Positions 52,366 through 64,000 of a stretch of 64,000 nucleotides of DNA are shown in pieces (position 1 is the stretch's first letter; each line of letters starts with the position of its first letter). The translations under genes were made by a program, and so were the position numbers. A model generated the notes under the pieces. It was not told the DNA's origin. It was given only the letters and a program-made list of their open reading frames with translations, and did not search any database. The stretch is from Latrodectus hesperus (Eukaryota; Arthropoda; Arachnida; Araneae; Theridiidae). The stretch covers positions 91,744,509 to 91,808,508 of the forward strand of contig CM075857.1 of assembly GCA_037975125.1 (NCBI GenBank), given 5' to 3'.

Positions 52366-52863
52366 CAAATTGCATAGTCATATGTGTGAATTTCTGCTTT
52401 ATATTAAATTATTTCTTATATTTACTTCAATAAAAGAGCAAATAATTATTGAGATACTTTAGAAATTAAAAACAAATAATCCATTTGTAATAAAAATACT
52501 TTATACCAAATTATTGCAACAAAAATATTTCTTAAATTTGAAATGAAAACAAATATATTTTTTTCAATTTTTCCATCAGAAAAGAAATTATTTTTTTTCA
52601 AAAATTAGAATTTTGTAATATTAAATTATAACAGTGTAAACTGATCTGAATTTGGGGACGAAATTTAAAATAATGATAAAATTTATGCATAATAGGAATA
52701 AATTTATGATTATAGTTTTATTTACATTTTAAATATCTATATAACTAAAATTTCAATATTTTTGTATTGATTAAAATGTAGTTATAACACTAAGTTTTTT
52801 AAGAAAAGATTTAAAATATAATAGAGCAGCAGATCTTTAAATTATTTAACATAAAGTCTTCTC

Positions 52864-52981
<118 letters not shown>

Positions 52982-52989
52982 TTATATAT

Positions 52990-53364
52990 TGTTCGAAAAG
53001 AAATTCAAATTTTTCCAGAGAGTTTTATACATGTTAGATATAATACTATATTTAAATTCTTTTCTCAATTATTAACTACAATAACTAAAAAATTGCTAAT
53101 GATTAAGAATAAATACAATAATGTTATATGGTTCTAGCAAGGATAACAAATTTACTATCACAGTTTTATAAATTCTTTATCATAAAAATAATTTTATCAT
53201 TTTTACTTAATTATATCTAATTATAAAATTATTTTATAGAGAGATACATAACAGTATTTATATTTTTAAAATATAACGAAAAGCACAGCTTCAGTGGGAT
53301 TATCTTTATCCTAATTGATATTAAAACAAAGCAATTTTTAATATTGTTAGGCTAAAGATACATA
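52990..53364. other. AT-rich spacer
   Basis: Nothing recognised. Confidence 0.55.
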
Positions 53365-54030
53365 TACTGCACGACAAATAAAAATGCAACATCAAGAAGG
53401 AATGGTCAGAAAATCATGCAAATTTCAAGGTAGTCGTACCTCACGGAGTTATGCAAATGACATAAAATGCGAAGCTCTCCAGCTCACATAGGATTAGATA
53501 TAAGATAAGGAACCAGAAGAGTGGGCAATATTCACGTCGTTATTGCTGCTTGAAAAATAATAGTTGAAAGTTTGATCTTGTCGCAAAGGACGCCTTTAAT
53601 TGCAGAGAATGCCAGCCCATCATCGACGGAGTCGATTCCAGCAGATAGATGAGTTTACGTGGGATAGTGATCGGACTCAGAAAGGAAGGATAGTCTGTCC
53701 AGCAAATCATAGCTGAAATATACCCGGACGTGTCCATAATGCACTGGCTGCGTTGAAAATGTTAAGAACATAGAACTGGAACGTTTGCGTTGTGTCGGTG
53801 TACCCGAAGTGACGTCACACGCTTGCATCAACGAGTCCAATGGGAGGCTGTAGTGGCAAGGCAACACCCGTTTACTGAAATTCTACAGCATGTGCAAGAC
53901 ACCTTGGATTCTTCTATGTGGAGAAGAACCATTTGCCATCAATTGGTTGCTAGTGACCTGCACTCATAGCATCAGTTAAGAAGACTGCCATTGAACCCAC
54001 ATCATACACGCCAACGGAAATTGGACGCAA
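53365..54030 (+). mobile_element. Truncated Tc1-like transposon (5' half)
   Basis: Aligns with the first half of the copy at 13195: the terminus ATGCAACATCAAGAAGGAAT, the GTTATTGCTGC segment, the GACGTCACAC...AACG block and the TTTGCCAT-AATTGGTTGC segment. It breaks off near 54030, just where block B starts, before the catalytic core. Confidence 0.75.
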
Positions 54031-54484
54031 GTAAAAGTAAATCTATAAATATATTTCTATTACTTGATTATAAAACATCGATATATTTATCAGATATATC
54101 GACATATTCATCAACTGAAATTAACAGCTTAGTAATTTTTTCTGATCGTTTTCGTTTCAAATTTGCAATGGATTTCCAATGAAAATTTGCGTACCATCTA
54201 AAAATGAATTGTTGATTGGTGTTTCATGAAGGAGATGATCAAAAGTATCGTGGTGTTACAACAGCTTCCGGCTTTTCAGCTAACCATTATACGCCGTTTA
54301 TACCATCTATCGCCGAATGGTGATCTACCGACTACCAAGCCTCCGTGACTCATTTTAGACGGTCCTTTGCAAAAGCGGCTGATTATTCTTGTAAGTTGTA
54401 ACACTAGTAACAAATAGTTGCATTAACATCCATATTAAGAATGATCACTAACAGAAACAAAGGGGAATGATGTTCTAGTGTTTT

Positions 54485-54790
54485 ACAGTCCCTGTGCAGT
54501 GCTACACCCTCTTCGGACCCCAATCTGACGGTCCCAGCCCTCAGATAAAATCCTTGTCCCGAAGTTACAGATAAAACTTGCCGACTTCCCTTACCTACAT
54601 TGTTCTATCGACTAGAGGCTGTTCACCTTGGAGACCTGCTGCGATATGGTTACGGTTCGGTGTGAAAATCACACTCTCTCCCTCGGATTTTCAAGGGCTG
54701 ACAGAGACGCAGCGGACACCGCAAGAGCCATGAGGCTTTTAGGGGAACAACATCCTTATCTCCGGACGAGTCGATTCCAGGGACACGAGT
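54485..54790 (-). pseudogene. 28S ribosomal RNA fragment
   Basis: Read on the minus strand the segment carries highly conserved 28S blocks in order: CCCTTGAAAATCCGAGGGAG, CCATATCGCAGCAGGTCTCC, AAGGTGAACAGCCTCTAGTC, AACAATGTAGGTAAGGGAAG, TCGGCAAG and GTAACTTCGGGACAAGGATT, then GGGCTGGGACCGTCAGATTG. This is the interior of large-subunit rRNA (between expansion segments of the middle-3' half). Only about 300 bp is present, with no adjoining rDNA, so it is a dispersed fragment. In block A the same spot holds the head of a SINE. Confidence 0.85.
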
Positions 54791-54904
54791 GACTTGCTTC
54801 GCAGGTGCTCACCGGGTTAAAGATAAATGAGTAGCAATTTTCGGCATTGTTGTGGCCGAATATTAGTCACCCAATACCCACTGTTATTAAAATAATATTT
54901 TTTA

Positions 54905-56520
54905 AACTTAAGTATTATTTAAGAGCAAATTATTTTTTCTTTCTTTCTGATGTCACTCTTCGACTCATATTTCCGGCTACTCCACCTATTCGAATCAGAA
55001 AGGATGAAAAGACAATGAATTCTCCAAATGTATCTAAAACCTCTCCAGGTGATTTCAATTTATTTTGTGTATTCATATTTATCATGAAGGATTTAAAGGC
55101 CATCCACGAATCCTGTTAGCAATTCCTACATTATCATATAAACACATATAATTGATTGTCTTATTACTGCGTAATTCCTGAAATCGAAACAGGGAAAATC
55201 AATCTTTTTCAGAGCTGCAAAGGATGTTGAATCCAGAGGAAGTTCTGGAGTTATCTTGGGGTTTTGCAAGCAATAACGGTGATGTTATATTACATTTGTA
55301 TCACAGCTGGCTACATTTGCAGGTTTGGTGCCATACGTATAACCAAAGTCCAATATAAAAAATCATAGTAATTAAACTGTTAGTATGCATATTACTTGGT
55401 ATGAAACTACAGCTTATTGATTACTAAAAACTGATATTGTATTCAGTGGTGGTTTTTCTCCTTTTCATGACGTTTATTATATGGTAGTAGATATTTATGA
55501 AATAATAGTGATATAGCTGCAATTCAACATACTTGGAATTACTAATTAATAAAATATATACCAATTAATAGACAATGAACATTAATTTTAGTACTTATTA
55601 ACATTAATAAATTATAAATAGTAATACTTATTTATATTCATAAATTATTAATATTAATATTTATTACAATAACTCAATTGGTCTTTACTTTAACAAAAAT
55701 ACTTCGTCTTTTAATATAATCTTTTTTATTAATTATATATTCTTTTTTAAACTTAGACCGAAGACAAAAAATTTTTCTCTCAAGCAAGTTTCATACTGTG
55801 TTTTGTTCTCTTTGTTGTGATCATATATACTGTTATGTGAAAAAGTATTTCATTGGATTATGCAAAAATTTAATCTAATGAATTTGCTATATATAATATC
55901 TTGTTTTCCAAGTGTTTAATTTCCAAAATATTTTCAATCTTTTTACTTTTTTCGTCTTTTTTTATCCTCGGCATTGAATGAAAAGATTTTAAAAATGTTT
56001 AAAAAACTATAAAAATTTTAAATTGGTGCAAAATAGAAAAGTATACTGCAATTACATACACAGTATCCAATAAATAAATAAGAATTAAACGCATGAAGGG
56101 CAATTGAAGAAACTCTGTTTAAAATTCAATACTAAAATGGTTTATTCAGAATTTATTAAAGCACCATTTTTATGTCACAATGTGCTACATTTAGTGTTAG
56201 CGCCATGTTTTGGGCATGTTCACATTGCAATAAACTACCATTTACTATGTATTCTTTGTTATGATATGACTCTCAGCTCAAAATAAGAAATTTAGTAAAC
56301 TTCAAACATGAGAAGATCACAAATTCGTCAATAAACCAATTTATGTAATATCATAAAAAGTAATTCTGAAGAAATTTACTTAATGATTTTGAAAAGAGGA
56401 TTCATATAAAGATTTAATTTTTAAAATGCTTTGAAAATTGAATTTTACCTTTTACATGATTTTGTTGTTAATAATTCTAAATTTTTTTATTGCTTTGTAA
56501 TTTAAATGGAATTATTAAAA
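54905..56520. other. Segment present only in block B
   Basis: Has no counterpart between 32735 and 32780 of block A. No transposon ends were recognised. It contains the exon-like stretch at 54930-55115 and another open stretch at 55213-55321 (plus) bounded by a TTTTTCAG acceptor-like and a CAG-GTTTGG donor-like site. Confidence 0.5.
54930..55115 (-). CDS. Possible exon remnant, unknown protein
   Basis: The minus-strand frame is open for 61 codons to a TAA at 54930-54932 and reads DSWMAFKSFMINMNTQNKLK at the start and RIGGVAGNMSRRVTSERKKK at the end. Between them is a hydrophobic segment (FIVFSSFLIRIGG) that could span a membrane. A CTAACAG acceptor-like site precedes it. I do not recognise a family. 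No gene context is visible, so it may be a captured exon or chance. Confidence 0.25.
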   Translation of the reverse strand, partial: QDSWMAFKSFMINMNTQNKLKSPGEVLDTFGEFIVFSSFLIRIGGVAGNMSRRVTSERKKK

Positions 56521-57622
56521 ATAATCAAAACTTATTGTTGATAAAAACATTATAATATAGAAAATTTATAAAAGAAAACTAACAAACAATAAACAATAAA
56601 TGTAAGCATATTTGCATTCTCAAATGAATCTTCTATTCAATAAAAGATTCTTTCTCAGCAAATAAGGCTTCTGTAATGAACGTTGAAAATATTTTGATAG
56701 AATAAAGATTTAGTGTGTTTTTAATGAAAAGCTAACTATGCGTCTTTCATAAAATGTTTAGGAATAAAATATCGAAAACAGAATTCATGAATTCATTTAA
56801 TAATCTGTGATATTAAAAATGGAGAAAAAAAGTATTCTGTGTTTTTAATGTTTAGTATATCTATTTATATTGTTTAAAATAAACATTCGTGAAAATGCAA
56901 TTTCTTTCATATTCAATTTTATGTTTATTAGAAGATTAATTTCTCTTTAGTACAAACTATTTTATTTCTACAAGTGCAATTTTTAGAAAAAGTGAAATTT
57001 TTAACTTTAAAATTATTGTTTTAATTTTAAATGAAGAAGTAAAAAATTAAATATTTTTATGTTCAACTCACTTATAATTTTAAATCTTTGACAAAGTACT
57101 AACACTATATAGAATAATAAGTTACATAAAAAATGAAAACTTTTTTAAGAATTTATATAACACCATATTTTGACTTTCAAAGTTACTTTAATTTTACATA
57201 TTATAAAATAATTTAATGCTTCAAATAATACATTGTGGAATGCATCTATCAAATAGTATATATATAAATGAATGCACTACTTTTAATAGTGTTAAAATTA
57301 AACACTTATTTTAAGAAACTAGATCTAAGATCTTATTATAAAAATGAATAATTTTGACTCTTAATTTTTATGGATTTCTTTCACAATAAATTAGAAACAA
57401 TAAATTTTGATAATTTTTCTATTTGTTATTGTGTTGTCAAAAACTGTCTAAATTTTCTATGAATTACAGTCATAACTATCTCATAGCCAAACATTTTACA
57501 GCTCATAAAATTAAATCTTTTTGAATAAGAAAGTAAATGTTATCCTTTACGACTCTTTTGTATTTTTAAAGACAAAAATTATGTTATGGTATTTCCCTTA
57601 TTTTTCTTCAACAGCAAATTCC

Positions 57623-57629
57623 TATAAAA
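57623..57629 (+). promoter_or_regulatory. TATA box of copy 2
   Basis: TATAAAA 78 bp upstream of the copy 2 ATG, as in copy 1. Confidence 0.7.
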
Positions 57630-57700
57630 AGGATTTTAACATTGCCATTTTCAGCATTCGAATTTGAATCTAGAACCAACTTTAGAACTTGCGTTGGAAA

Positions 57701-63766
<6,066 letters not shown>

Positions 63767-64000
63767 GTGAGGATAGCTTATATGATTCGAAAGGGAATAT
63801 CGAAAAACCTTTTAAAATCAAATGCTGTTTTTTTTCATTGAATAGGATTCGTATGATAATCTTACTGACTAAAAAATTAATTTTCTATTATGCTTACTTT
63901 TTAAATGTTGTCTTTAAAGATGTTTGCTAGATTTGATTTTTTTTTGATGATGCATTGGAAGATATCCTTTCAACTGAAAGATTTTGTATGACATTTAAAA

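Overview
This is an AT-rich eukaryotic (metazoan) window with no bacterial gene organisation. Its many long (TA)n microsatellites, tRNA-headed SINEs, Tc1, mariner, piggyBac, BEL/Pao, Ty3/Gypsy, RTE and RNase H-bearing LINE remnants, and one small secreted cysteine-rich protein gene all fit an arthropod. An arachnid, probably a spider, is the best guess. That assignment is inferred from family resemblance; no search could be run.

Layout. 1-2050: microsatellite, AT-rich DNA and an 815-bp LINE derivative bounded by 12-bp direct repeats. 2051-7140: a Tc1-like transposon (minus) split by a 4-kb LINE (plus). 7141-13194: AT-rich DNA with two SINEs, a small minisatellite and one weak candidate exon. 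13195-17300: a decayed Tc1-like transposon, then a decayed Ty3/Gypsy integrase. 17520-19860: a LINE RNase H/C-terminal region (minus) interrupted by an internally deleted piggyBac element flanked by TTAA. 20532-25310: Merlin-like scrap, a 128-bp tandem repeat, LINE fragments, a SINE and a mariner. 25967-28140: BEL/Pao gag-protease-partial RT. 28150-31600: nothing recognised. 31610-32060: RTE tail.

The only host gene I can support lies in a segmental duplication: block A (about 32062-40500 and onward) and block B (about 54040 to beyond the window end). Copy 1 is complete in four exons (33916-33963, 37574-37673, 40064-40173, 46816-46836). It predicts a 92-residue secreted protein with eight cysteines whose spacing resembles the prokineticin/AVIT (MIT-like, astakine-like) colipase fold. 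Copy 2 has exons 1-3 (57701-57748, 59857-59956, 63657-63766); its last exon would lie outside the window. Both copies have a TATA box 78 bp upstream of the ATG. The mature-peptide exons are almost identical while introns and the signal-peptide exon have diverged.

Intron 3 of copy 1 carries a very young, antisense LTR retrotransposon (40921-45316): apparently identical 250-bp LTRs, a 5-bp target duplication, long gag-protease and RT-RNase H frames, but no integrase. Block B holds a 28S rRNA fragment, a tripled 285-bp intronic repeat and a near-perfect 162-bp inverted repeat beside a long (TA)n tract. Between the blocks lie another Tc1 remnant, an RTE LINE remnant and a truncated Tc1 copy.
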